Below are positions 35,268-44,297 of a stretch of DNA of 64,000 bases, in pieces. The DNA is from Exiguobacterium sp. RIT594. Its GTDB lineage: Bacteria; Bacillota; Bacilli; Exiguobacteriales; Exiguobacteriaceae. The stretch is from positions 1 through 64,000 of the forward strand of contig NZ_QPKF01000006.1 of NCBI RefSeq assembly GCF_003339585.1, given 5' to 3'. Positions within the stretch are counted from its first letter, which is position 1; each line of letters opens with the position of its first letter. The position numbers and the translations under genes were made by a program. The notes beneath the pieces are model-generated. The model did no database searches. It saw only the letters and a list, made by a program, of their open reading frames with translations, and had not been told where the DNA came from.

Positions 35268-35306
35268 AAAAGGAGGAGCCGGATACCAGTCCGTCTCCTC
35301 CTTTTT
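35268..35306 (+). terminator. Terminator of the SDR operon
   Basis: AAAAGGAGGAG and CTCCTCCTTTTT form an eleven-pair stem with a T-run. The rest of 35228-35369 shows nothing else. Confidence 0.88.
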
Positions 35307-35369
35307 GGTACTCTAGCGATTACTTGATGCAACAAATTTCTCCAGATTGCCTAAACAAAGGGTGAAACC

Positions 35370-37172
35370 TTATTTCTCCAATCCGTTCTTTTCGATGATC
35401 GCATCCGACAGACGCAAATCTTTTCGTACTTGTTTCGTTTGCGGCTGACACATGTCACGGTCGACCTGTTTTTTCGTCGAGACGTCATAGCAGGTACCGT
35501 TACCGGCTTTTTCCGTCAGCTTCGCTTTGTAATAGTAACCTTTATAACGGAACGAACCGTCGCGGAAAGCGGTCAGATTCGGTTCATCATCGAGCAGAGA
35601 GTCGCCCATCATATAGGGGGCGTCGAGATTCAGTAAATCGACGATCGTCGGGGCGATATCGATTTGTCCACCGTTCTCTTGGATGACTTGTCCCTTGTCC
35701 TGGTTCGGTTTCTTGATGAACAGCGGGACTTGGCGATCGAGTTCAAAGGCATCGACGGCATTGTTGATCCGCGCTTTTTGCTGCATCTCACCGTCCTCGT
35801 TTGTAAGACCGCTGTCGTGATCACCGTAAAAGATGACAAGCGTGTCATCCCACATGCTTTTTTTCTTCAATTCCTTGACCATCTGTCCGACAGCCCCATC
35901 GACGTAGTGGATGGTCTGGTAATAGCCTTTTAACATTGGATCGTCATAACCGGACAAGTCGAGTTGCTGTTCGTCCTTCGGAATCTCGTACGGCGTATGA
36001 CTTGTCAAGGCGACGAGGAATGAGAAGTACGGTTCTTTCAACGTTTCCATGTGTTCGATTGATTTCGTAAAAAACTGTTTGTCGTTCAAGGCCATACCGA
36101 TCTTTTTTTGTTTCGGATAATCGTCCTGGCTGAAAAAATGTTTGAAGCCGATATTTTGATAGACCTGATCGCGGTTCCAAAAGCCCTTTTCATACGCGTG
36201 CATGGCGGCCGTGTCATACCCGTTCGTACGCAACAGATCCGGCAGCGCGTCAAACTCGTTGTCCGGGAACCGGGTGTAGACGGAACCGGATTTTAACGGA
36301 TAAAGCGACGTATTGGTAATGAATTCGGCGTCCGAAGTCCGTCCTTCGTGTGTCTGATGATAAAACGACGGAAAATACAGTGATTCTTTTTTCAGCTGAT
36401 TCAGGTTCGGTGTTAACGTCTGTCCGTCGACTTGTTGATCGATGACGGAAGCCTGGAACGATTCGAGCTGGACGAGAATGATATTCGGTTTTTTTGTTTT
36501 ACCGTTTGCATCGGAGGTCGATGTCTCATCAAGCCGTTGCTGTTGTGCGTTCGTCAAATCGTCTGTTGGACCAACTGCACTTTGAATTCCCCGAAACAGA
36601 TCGAGTCCATGGTACCCCCAGAAACCGAGCTGGTAATAGTCCCGCATGTCGGAGACCGACTGACTGAGCCGTTGGTCTTCTTTGACAACGCTGTAGGTGA
36701 CTGGCGCAGCAAATAGGACGATACCGGTCAGGAACGTAAGACCGGCCGTCTTTTGGCGTTTGCTTTTCGTGACGGCAAACGTCTTTTTACGTGTAAAGAA
36801 GAGAATTCCTAAGAAAATTAAGCTGTCCGCAAACAACAGGAAGTCGGACGGCAGGATCAGGGCGGCGAAGCCGCTGCTGACATCGCCCATTTGCAACATC
36901 TGCGACATCAACGAGACGGATAGGAAATCGTTAAAGTACCGGTAATACCACATGTCCGATATCAGTAACAGGCTGTGGGCGAGCAGCAGACTAAGCCAGA
37001 TCCAGCGGCGTTTGCGCCATTCAATCAACAAGGTCCAGCTCGACAGCAACAACATGCCCCCAAGGTTCATCAAAAAGAGGGAGGTCGGAAAAGCCGTGTC
37101 GGTATAAAAGCTGAACAGCACGAATTTTAACGTGCCTAACAATAAGTAGAGGGCGTAACCAAATACGATCAT
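35370..37172 (-). CDS. LTA synthase family sulfatase-like membrane protein
   Basis: The 600-residue protein has five N-terminal helices (to about residue 165) and an extracellular sulfatase-fold domain. Landmarks are NIILVQLESFQ (metal ligand Glu), HEGRTSDAEF with the catalytic threonine, and VIFYGDHDSG (metal ligands Asp and His). LtaS-type enzymes polymerise glycerol phosphate from phosphatidylglycerol onto a glycolipid; paralogues act as primases or in stress. AGGAG lies seven bases before the ATG. It is divergent from an OatA-like gene. Confidence 0.9.
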   Translation of the reverse strand: MIVFGYALYLLLGTLKFVLFSFYTDTAFPTSLFLMNLGGMLLLSSWTLLIEWRKRRWIWLSLLLAHSLLLISDMWYYRYFNDFLSVSLMSQMLQMGDVSSGFAALILPSDFLLFADSLIFLGILFFTRKKTFAVTKSKRQKTAGLTFLTGIVLFAAPVTYSVVKEDQRLSQSVSDMRDYYQLGFWGYHGLDLFRGIQSAVGPTDDLTNAQQQRLDETSTSDANGKTKKPNIILVQLESFQASVIDQQVDGQTLTPNLNQLKKESLYFPSFYHQTHEGRTSDAEFITNTSLYPLKSGSVYTRFPDNEFDALPDLLRTNGYDTAAMHAYEKGFWNRDQVYQNIGFKHFFSQDDYPKQKKIGMALNDKQFFTKSIEHMETLKEPYFSFLVALTSHTPYEIPKDEQQLDLSGYDDPMLKGYYQTIHYVDGAVGQMVKELKKKSMWDDTLVIFYGDHDSGLTNEDGEMQQKARINNAVDAFELDRQVPLFIKKPNQDKGQVIQENGGQIDIAPTIVDLLNLDAPYMMGDSLLDDEPNLTAFRDGSFRYKGYYYKAKLTEKAGNGTCYDVSTKKQVDRDMCQPQTKQVRKDLRLSDAIIEKNGLEK

Positions 37173-37442
37173 AATATTCTCCTAACGTTCGTCATTGTCG
37201 TGAAATAGTCTATACCCTCAACTAAATGAGAACGAACGTTTGAATCGGTCACCATGTGCTGTCCATTTGAAAAAGCCGGGATTCAAGCGGTGAAGGAGAA
37301 AAGAAACATCGAAATAATAGGAATGTTATAGATTTTATAAGTATTTTACTTTAGGATGAATTGGTGCATGTCTAACGATGAAGGAAAAAAATTCAATTCA
37401 ATTTTTTCAGCATAAGAAAAAAAGTATAGGAGCTAATACAAA
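37173..37442. other. Divergent spacer between LTA synthase-like and OatA-like genes
   Basis: The 270-base spacer holds AACGTTCG (37184-37191) matched by CGAACGTT further in, and an AAAAAATT-N6-AATTTTTT hairpin (37386-37407) in the OatA-side leader. I see no confident promoter for either gene. Confidence 0.4.
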
Positions 37443-39476
37443 ATGAATCAACCGAATTCCCAGGAAATGCAGCCTCAAAAACTCATTAACACCAAAAGTC
37501 AGTTCCGGCCTGAAATCGAGGGGTTGCGTGTTGTCGCCGCCTTGCTCGTCGCGGTCTATCATATCTGGTTCAACCGTGTCTCGGGTGGCGTCGATGTGTT
37601 CTTCGTCATCTCCGGATTCCTGATCACGACATCGATTATCTCGACGATCAACCGGACGGGTGAATTTCGTTTTCTGCCTTACGTCACGAAACTGATTAAA
37701 CGGCTGTTGCCGTCGGTCCTGTTCATTTTAGCCGTCGTTCTCGTTCTCAGTTCGTTTTTACTGCCGCAATCGATTTTAGAAAAGACGATTCGTGAAGTCG
37801 TCGCCTCGATGTTCTTTTATCAAAACTGGCAACTCGCCATTTCAAGTACGGATTATCTGGATGCAAGCCAGATGAAATCACCGGTCGAACACTTCTGGGC
37901 ACTGTCGATTCAAGGGCAGTTCTATATGATCTGGTTCGTCCTGTTCTCATTCATCTTATGGATGGTCAAGAAGTACACGATTCAAAATGCAAAATCGATG
38001 ATTAACACGATTTTAGGTGTATTGTTCGTGACGTCGTTAAGTTATTCAATCTATTTAACGGAAGTCAATCAGCCCTGGGCGTATTTCATCACGATGACGC
38101 GTGTTTGGGAGTTTGCCTTGGGCAGTCTGCTTTGCATTAACCTGTCTTCGATCCATATTCCGAAATGGATGGCAACCTTGATGGGCTGGCTCGGACTGAT
38201 TGGTCTGGTCCTGACCGGTATTCTTTTTAACGTCTCGCAAATGTTCCCGGGCTATATTGCCTTGTGGCCGATGACGTGCGCGCTGTTCATCGTCCTGTCC
38301 GGAACACGCGACACGACGTTCGGCATCAAACGTTTTCTTGGATCAAAGCCGATGGTCAAACTCGGAGGAATCGCTTTCGGAATTTACCTCTGGCACTGGG
38401 TTCTGCTTGAATTTTATCGTTACAACGTCCAGCAGACACCGGGCTTCCTCATGGGAACGGCCATCATCCTGTCAGCGATTCTGTTGTCATACCTGATGAC
38501 GGAATTCATTGAAAAACCAATCCGCAGTGCGAAAGTTGACCGGTCTGCTTTCAAGAAGCTCGCGATCATGATGAGCATCAATGTTCTGTTGATCGGGTCA
38601 CTCTTCGGACTGAAGTATTTCGAAGAACAGGAATTGAAGAACGGCGTCAGTGCAAGCGATTACCCGGGCGCAATGGCGGTCAAGAATCCGGACAAAACGC
38701 CGGAGCACGATCCGTTCCCATCTTATGCGAATGTCTTTGATGACTTGCCGCTTGTTCACACGGACGGTACCAATCAGGTACTGAGCAAAAGTGACATCAA
38801 GGTCGGCGAATACGGTGAGACGAAAGACTATATCGCGACCATCGCTCTTGTCGGGAGCTCACACTCGGAGCAGTGGTTCGGAGCGATTCATGAAGCCGCA
38901 AAAGGTGAAAAATACCGGATTTTAAACATCACCCGTTCCGGGACACGTTTCTCGACCGGTTATGACGATAACGTCCTAAAGGGTATCTGGAATCAAAACG
39001 TCCTCGACTATTTGAAGGATGCTGATGTCGATCTGATCATCTCGCACGTCACGGCGGCAGATGCGACGAAAGATAAGATTCATCAACAGATGGTTGATCA
39101 AATGCAGTATGTCAAAGATGAGTACGGCATCGATGGTCTCGCACTCCGAGACAACCCGCGTTACAGCTTCAATGTCCTTGAGTCGCTTGAAACGTCGAGC
39201 ATCAAAGAAACAACGAAGAAAATGAACGCCGAAGTTAACCAACGCGATGAAGCGTACTGGAAAAACTTCGAACAAACGAATAAGTCGCTCTACAAACTCG
39301 ACTTGACGGATTACTTCCGTGTCGACGGCGAATTCCGTCCCGTCATCGGGAACGTCGTCATCTATCGTGACGTCAGTCATATGACAAACTCGTATGCGGA
39401 AAGCTTCGGACCGGTCTTCAAGCAGAAACTGAATGAAGTCGTGACGGATATTCTGAAGAAAAAACAATCGGATTAA
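37443..39476 (+). CDS. Acyltransferase 3 / SGNH cell-wall O-acetyltransferase (OatA-like)
   Basis: The 677-residue protein has an acyltransferase-3 membrane domain of about ten helices (residues 20-380). EIEGLRVVAALLVAVYHIWFN carries the catalytic histidine, followed by GVDVFFVISGFLIT. The extracellular SGNH domain has the serine in VGSSHSEQW and the Asp-x-x-His pair in RDVSHMTNS. OatA acetylates peptidoglycan MurNAc and gives lysozyme resistance. Other polymers are possible substrates. AGGAGC lies upstream of the ATG. Confidence 0.92.
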   Translation: MNQPNSQEMQPQKLINTKSQFRPEIEGLRVVAALLVAVYHIWFNRVSGGVDVFFVISGFLITTSIISTINRTGEFRFLPYVTKLIKRLLPSVLFILAVVLVLSSFLLPQSILEKTIREVVASMFFYQNWQLAISSTDYLDASQMKSPVEHFWALSIQGQFYMIWFVLFSFILWMVKKYTIQNAKSMINTILGVLFVTSLSYSIYLTEVNQPWAYFITMTRVWEFALGSLLCINLSSIHIPKWMATLMGWLGLIGLVLTGILFNVSQMFPGYIALWPMTCALFIVLSGTRDTTFGIKRFLGSKPMVKLGGIAFGIYLWHWVLLEFYRYNVQQTPGFLMGTAIILSAILLSYLMTEFIEKPIRSAKVDRSAFKKLAIMMSINVLLIGSLFGLKYFEEQELKNGVSASDYPGAMAVKNPDKTPEHDPFPSYANVFDDLPLVHTDGTNQVLSKSDIKVGEYGETKDYIATIALVGSSHSEQWFGAIHEAAKGEKYRILNITRSGTRFSTGYDDNVLKGIWNQNVLDYLKDADVDLIISHVTAADATKDKIHQQMVDQMQYVKDEYGIDGLALRDNPRYSFNVLESLETSSIKETTKKMNAEVNQRDEAYWKNFEQTNKSLYKLDLTDYFRVDGEFRPVIGNVVIYRDVSHMTNSYAESFGPVFKQKLNEVVTDILKKKQSD

Positions 39477-39486
39477 TCATCAATCA

Positions 39487-39521
39487 AGCTCTTCCCCTAT
39501 TTCAGGTGGAAGAGTTTTTTT
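39487..39521 (+). terminator. Terminator of the OatA-like gene
   Basis: GCTCTTCC and GGAAGAGT pair around a twelve-base loop, followed by seven T. Confidence 0.82.
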
Positions 39522-39590
39522 GCCGGTGAAAACAGGTCTTTGGAATAATTTAGGGAATACAACAGAGATCGTACAAAGGGGGAACTAGAC

Positions 39591-40625
39591 ATGACAGAAA
39601 CAGAACTCGCACAACGTTTTCAGACGTTTGCCGAACGGGAGTGCCACAACTCCAGTCCGTTATATGAATACTTATCATTCGAAATTGCCAAGGATCCAGG
39701 GATTCTTAGACTATGCCAGCATGCCCGCGACGGTCAGCCGGTGCCGAACCTCCTGTTCGGAGCCGTCCATTACCTGTTGCTCAAAGGCGGCGATCATCCG
39801 CTCGCCGCGTATTATCCGAGCGTAACTGAACGGCCGAAGCCGTTTACAGGTGCCTTTGCCGATTTTAAGTCATTTTGTGCGACGTATGAAGCAGAGTTGA
39901 TTCCGCTCCTTGCACATCGTCTTGTCCAAACGAATGAAGTCCGGCGCTGTACCTATCTCTATCCGGTCTTCAGTCAGATTCATCAACAGACACAGCAACC
40001 GCTTGCGTTGCTTGAAATCGGGACGAGTGCCGGCTTGCAGTTATTGTTTGATCAATACAGCTACGCGTACGGAAACGGAGAAGTCGTCGGGAACCTGGCA
40101 TCGCGTCTGCAGTTGACATCGGTCATCGAGGGGACGGAAACGCCGGCCATACCGCAAACACCGCCGCCGGTTGCAAGCCGGATCGGACTTGATTTGAACA
40201 TCGTCGACTTACATGATGCCGATGAACAGTTATGGCTGAAAGCATTGATTTGGACCGAACATCAGGAGCGGCTTGACATGTTCGAGTCGGCAGCCGGTTA
40301 CGTCGAAGAACTCCCGCTGGAGCTGGTCGAAGGGGACGGGGTGAAGTTGTTGCCGCACTATGCAGCACAGACACCGGACGACAGTATCCTCTGTATTTTC
40401 CATACGCATGTCGCAAACCAGATGCCGCTCGCGGTCAAAAAAGAACTGTTGCAGGTCGTCGGGGAAATCGGGCGGACGCGCAATCTCTATCACGTCTACA
40501 ACAATGTCCAGGACCGTTACCTGCATCTGGATGCTTACATCGACGGTGTGTTGACGGAACAGACGATTGCCGAGACGGACGGACACGGTCGCTGGTTCAA
40601 ATGGCTCGTAAAACAAGAAGTATAA
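39591..40625 (+). CDS. DUF2332 family protein
   Basis: The 344-residue protein matches DUF2332. It has LSFEIAKDPGILRLC, PNLLFGAVHYLLLKG, FTGAFADFKSFC, and LEIGTSAGLQLLFDQY, which resembles the glycine-rich loop of SAM-binding proteins. The later FHTHVANQMP is also typical. The biochemical role is unknown; a methyltransferase-like fold is suggested by the LEIGTSAG segment. A GGGGGAA ribosome site precedes the ATG. Confidence 0.85.
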   Translation: MTETELAQRFQTFAERECHNSSPLYEYLSFEIAKDPGILRLCQHARDGQPVPNLLFGAVHYLLLKGGDHPLAAYYPSVTERPKPFTGAFADFKSFCATYEAELIPLLAHRLVQTNEVRRCTYLYPVFSQIHQQTQQPLALLEIGTSAGLQLLFDQYSYAYGNGEVVGNLASRLQLTSVIEGTETPAIPQTPPPVASRIGLDLNIVDLHDADEQLWLKALIWTEHQERLDMFESAAGYVEELPLELVEGDGVKLLPHYAAQTPDDSILCIFHTHVANQMPLAVKKELLQVVGEIGRTRNLYHVYNNVQDRYLHLDAYIDGVLTEQTIAETDGHGRWFKWLVKQEV

Positions 40626-40730
40626 AATTCTCTTGAATTCAAAGGAAAGGCGTTACTTTATCCAAAAATCGGGAAAAGACGACATGTACATCCATCGTCC
40701 ATCACTGTTTTTGAAAAAAGGAGCGAAGTC

Positions 40731-41333
40731 ATGTCTAATGTGAAACTGGCTGTCATCTATTACAGTTCGACCGGAACGAATCATCAACTCGCCACGTGGG
40801 CGAAAGAAGCAGGAGAAGCAGCCGGCGCTGAAGTCCGCCTTGCGAAAATCAAGGAGACGGCACCGTCAGAAGCAATTGCCTCGAATCCACTCTGGCAAAA
40901 ACATACCGATGCAACACGCGACATCGAGGAAGCGACACCGGATCTGCTCGACTGGGCGGACGCCATCATCTTCAGTGTCCCGACCCGTTACGGACATGTC
41001 CCGGGACAATTCCAGCAGTTTCTCGATACGACAGGCGGTCTCTGGGGACAGGGAAAACTCGTCAATAAAGTTGTCAGCGCGATGTCGTCGGCGCAAAATC
41101 CGCACGGCGGCCAGGAAGCGACGGTTCTTGCCGTTTATACATCGATGTTCCACTGGGGTGCAATCGTCGCAGCACCAGGGTATTCGGATCCGGTCCTGTT
41201 CGCAGCAGGCGGAAACCCGTACGGTACGACCGTCACTGTTGACCAGGACGGAAACATGGTCGAGTCGGTTGAACCTGCTGTTCGTCACCAGGCGAAACGG
41301 ACGGTCGATATCGCAAGCCGTATTAAAGGATGA
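40731..41333 (+). CDS. NAD(P)H:quinone oxidoreductase, WrbA family
   Basis: The 200-residue flavodoxin-fold protein has the FMN loop YYSSTGTNHQLA near residue 12. PTRYGHVPGQFQQFLDTTGGLW near residue 85 is strongly diagnostic of WrbA, and a later GGNPYGTT completes the family. It reduces quinones by two electrons and avoids semiquinone radicals. AAAGGAG precedes the ATG. It is transcribed alone and convergent with the sensor kinase. Confidence 0.9.
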   Translation: MSNVKLAVIYYSSTGTNHQLATWAKEAGEAAGAEVRLAKIKETAPSEAIASNPLWQKHTDATRDIEEATPDLLDWADAIIFSVPTRYGHVPGQFQQFLDTTGGLWGQGKLVNKVVSAMSSAQNPHGGQEATVLAVYTSMFHWGAIVAAPGYSDPVLFAAGGNPYGTTVTVDQDGNMVESVEPAVRHQAKRTVDIASRIKG

Positions 41334-41335
41334 GC

Positions 41336-41379
41336 AAAAACCGCGCCGTTCCGGAAGGGAACTGGCGCGGTTTTTTGTT
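41336..41379. terminator. Terminator between WrbA and sensor-kinase genes
   Basis: AAAAACCGCGCC and GGCGCGGTTTTTT form a twelve-pair stem that works for either strand. Confidence 0.9.
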
Positions 41380-43816
41380 ATAACGGTGGCGTTGGATTAA
41401 GCGGTAAGTCGACGGTGAAGGTCGAACCTTGTCCTTCGATTGATTCGACATGGATTTCGCCATCATGGGCACGGGCAATCTCGCGACAAATCGATAACCC
41501 GAGTCCTGTTCCACCGATTTTTCGGGTATCCGAATTATCGACACGATAAAACTTTTGGAACAGTTCGCTCATCGCGGAAGCAGGAATTCCGATTCCGTGA
41601 TCGGTAATCGCGATGGTTACCCGATTAGTGTGTTCGGTCAAACGAACTTCTATCGAACCGCCTGCTGGAGAATACTTAATCGCATTGTTAATCAAGTTTC
41701 CAAACAGCTGACGAATCTTTTTCGTATCGGCCTCAATCAAGAGCGACGAAACGTCAGTCAAGATGCGAATGGTATGTGTAGAAGATGAAAGACTATGAAG
41801 TTGCTTCAAATCCTTCAGCATCGCAAGTAGATCAAACGGTTCGAATGTATACTGCTGCCGGTTGGCTTCCATCCGTTGCAGGTCGAGGAAGTCGTTGATT
41901 AACAAGGACAGTCGTTCGGTTTCCGAATGGACCGCTTTCAGATATTTCTTTTGACGATGTGGAGGGAGATCCCGTTGAATCATCAACTCGGTGAATCCGT
42001 AAATCGACGAGAGCGGTGTCCGTAATTCATGGGAAATTGTTGAGACGAGTTCGTTTTTAATTCGGTCAATTTCGACTTCATTCGTCACATCACGTAAAAC
42101 GAGAAGAATCCCGCGGAATTTTCCGCCGTAATGGATTTCTTCCGAGTATGTCTTGATGAAACGTTTTTCACGATCAATCGAAAAGGTAATACCTTCTCCG
42201 GTTTCACGATTAATGAAGGTTTGGTGCAGATATCGTTCGAATTCAGAGAGCTGATCCACGCGATTTTTCAGATAGGTGATCGAGTCGTCGATTTCAATCA
42301 ACCATTCTGCTTTCGAGTCGACGGCAGATGGGTGATCAAATAAATCAAGTAACGGACGATTGATTAATTGAATCGGTCCGTCGGGTTCGATGTAGACAAT
42401 CGATTCGCGGATCGAGTTCAATAAGCGGGCCGTTTTTTCCCGTTCCCGTCCAATCTCGTCAAACGTCCGCATCCGGAGTAACGATAAGGCGAGCTGACGT
42501 GCAAAGGCAGCAAGCTCCTCTTGTTCCTGCGGGTCAAATGGATGATGGAGACGCATCAGGTAGATATAGGCGATGATCTCATCGGTGCTGGCATCAAGAA
42601 CCGGTGTGACGGCAACCGCGCGTTGGGCAAACTGAGCGATATGCGGCACTTTATCCTTTCGTGCGCGGCGGATGACGGGTTCGATCGTTGCAATTAAATC
42701 GTCTTGTTCTTGTTCCGTCAGGCCGTAGGAAATGATATTCGTCACCGTTGTTCCTTCCTTAAAGATCAAGGAACCGTTCGTTGAATCGGTAATCTCGACC
42801 ATCTTTTCGATGACGGCCGGATAAGCGGTTACTGTGTCACGGGAAGCAAGCGTTTCCGTCAGCTGATTCCGGATTTTCAAGTGTGCTTCGTTCCGTAAGG
42901 TGAGTCGCAGCGCTTGTTCTAAATTATCATTGGATGACATCAACCGGTGTTTATTGTCGGTCAGGGCCGTCGCCATTTGATGAAACGATTTGCTGAGCTC
43001 ACCGATTTCATCGGTCCGATTCATCGGAATCAGCGGTGCGGTATGTTGTCCTTGGGCAAGCAGTTTACTTTCTTTGCTGAGGAGCTGGATTTGACGTGTC
43101 GTCCGTGCGATGAACGGTCGAATGATCAACAGAATGACAAGGAACAGGACCAACAGATTGATGAGCCAAATCCACTCCGCGTATTTCGTTTGTTTGATCA
43201 GTTTCTCTTTCGCCATTTCTTCTTTCGCCTGGAGACTCGTCCGGTAACTGGTGAAGACACTCTCCATCGTATTAACGCTTTTGCGCATCGTTTCACTGTT
43301 CGATGCATTCATCTTGAACTTCCGGTTCGGATCCCGCTTGACCTGCGGCATCATCGATTTTAAACTCGGCATCTGTAAAAACGTTTCGTCCACGGTACCG
43401 TCCTGTTTGGCTTTGACATATTTAATCAAGCTCGGCATGACGAATGTCGTGTAGGACGTGTACAGGGAGCGGACATCAGACGCATAAATCTGATCCGCTT
43501 GATATTTTCCGTTTTTCTCGAACCATTCGGTTTGCTGTTCAAGGGATGCTTTTTTTTCATTAATGGTTTCAAGAACGGCGTCATCACCGAAGACGATATA
43601 TCCGCGTATTTCATATTGTAAGGACTGCCAATCGTCCCATAAGGACGTCGCCCGTTCCTGCCGTTCACTGATCGCATCGAGACTTGTCTTCGCGCTCATC
43701 ACCTGATGATTCGTATAAAAGTAAGCGGCAATCGAAGAGACTGATAACGTGATCAGTATAAGGTAAAAAGCAGACATGATTTGCCGGCTGATTTTTTGAT
43801 TGAACCATTTTTTCAT
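41378..43816 (-). CDS. Orphan hybrid-input sensor histidine kinase
   Basis: The 812-residue protein has a first helix at about 12-33, an extracellular four-helix sensor (CHASE3-like), a second helix near 215-235 and a HAMP domain. A GAF domain (about 310-460) and a PAS domain (470-590) follow. The HisKA motif ISHELRTPLSSIYG has phosphoaccepting H596, and the ATPase has NLINNAIKYSP, DHGIGIP and GGTGLGLS. No response regulator lies beside it. The first residues MKKWFNQKISRQIM precede the helix directly. The signal is unknown. Confidence 0.92.
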   Translation of the reverse strand: MKKWFNQKISRQIMSAFYLILITLSVSSIAAYFYTNHQVMSAKTSLDAISERQERATSLWDDWQSLQYEIRGYIVFGDDAVLETINEKKASLEQQTEWFEKNGKYQADQIYASDVRSLYTSYTTFVMPSLIKYVKAKQDGTVDETFLQMPSLKSMMPQVKRDPNRKFKMNASNSETMRKSVNTMESVFTSYRTSLQAKEEMAKEKLIKQTKYAEWIWLINLLVLFLVILLIIRPFIARTTRQIQLLSKESKLLAQGQHTAPLIPMNRTDEIGELSKSFHQMATALTDNKHRLMSSNDNLEQALRLTLRNEAHLKIRNQLTETLASRDTVTAYPAVIEKMVEITDSTNGSLIFKEGTTVTNIISYGLTEQEQDDLIATIEPVIRRARKDKVPHIAQFAQRAVAVTPVLDASTDEIIAYIYLMRLHHPFDPQEQEELAAFARQLALSLLRMRTFDEIGREREKTARLLNSIRESIVYIEPDGPIQLINRPLLDLFDHPSAVDSKAEWLIEIDDSITYLKNRVDQLSEFERYLHQTFINRETGEGITFSIDREKRFIKTYSEEIHYGGKFRGILLVLRDVTNEVEIDRIKNELVSTISHELRTPLSSIYGFTELMIQRDLPPHRQKKYLKAVHSETERLSLLINDFLDLQRMEANRQQYTFEPFDLLAMLKDLKQLHSLSSSTHTIRILTDVSSLLIEADTKKIRQLFGNLINNAIKYSPAGGSIEVRLTEHTNRVTIAITDHGIGIPASAMSELFQKFYRVDNSDTRKIGGTGLGLSICREIARAHDGEIHVESIEGQGSTFTVDLPLNPTPPL

Positions 43817-44069
43817 ATGATTGTGGATGCCCCTTTGCTTCAGCGTTCCGTATTGAAGATAGATGTAATTACTATACCTATTTCTTACCGTAATCGTACA
43901 TTTTTTAGACTCAGAAATATAGTGTTATTAGAAAATTATCTTAAATACAAGAAATTCATACCAGAAAGTGCTAAATCAAGGGTAAGGATTAAGAAGTTGA
44001 AGGGCAGATGTCCTTTGGCAGGGAGAATGCAGAAGTACTAACATTTTGAAATGAAAGGGGAGAAGAAGG
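43817..44069. other. Intergenic region, no gene recognised
   Basis: This 253-base gap between a divergent sensor-kinase gene and a small membrane-protein gene has an AT-rich core. I see no hairpin, operator or reading frame with a ribosome site until AAAGGGGAG at 44055. Confidence 0.5.
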
Positions 44070-44243
44070 ATGAATTATCGATTTTTAGCGGTGCTGTTCG
44101 CAGCGGATGCTGCCATCCTCATTATCGGAGGAATGTTGCTGCGCGATACATTTCAGTACGCACCGGTCATCGGCTGGGCGGGAGGACTCCTGTCATTGTT
44201 TGCGGCCATCGTCTTTTCAATGAAACGTCAAAAAAGCAGATAA
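44070..44243 (+). CDS. Small two-helix membrane protein (57 aa)
   Basis: The frame encodes 57 residues, begins MNYRFLAVLF and ends SMKRQKSR. Two hydrophobic helices (about 4-23 and 32-50) are joined by LRDTFQY, with a basic C-terminus inside the cell. GAAGAAGG lies just upstream. A terminator follows at once, which supports it as a gene. No family is recognised. Confidence 0.68.
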   Translation: MNYRFLAVLFAADAAILIIGGMLLRDTFQYAPVIGWAGGLLSLFAAIVFSMKRQKSR

Positions 44244-44247
44244 TCGA

Positions 44248-44295
44248 AAAACAGGATGTTCTTTCTCTTTTCGAGAAGAACGTCCTGTTTTTTTA
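44248..44295. terminator. Bidirectional terminator
   Basis: AAACAGGATGTTCTT and AAGAACGTCCTGTTT pair with one G-T and two small mismatches, followed by T. It separates convergent genes. Confidence 0.85.
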
Positions 44296-44297
44296 GA

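Noticed and set aside
37190-37245. SigmaB-type promoter before the LTA synthase-like gene
   Set aside because: A GGGTAT is present on the minus strand, but the -35 (CGTT) is a poor match to GTTTAA at the right spacing.
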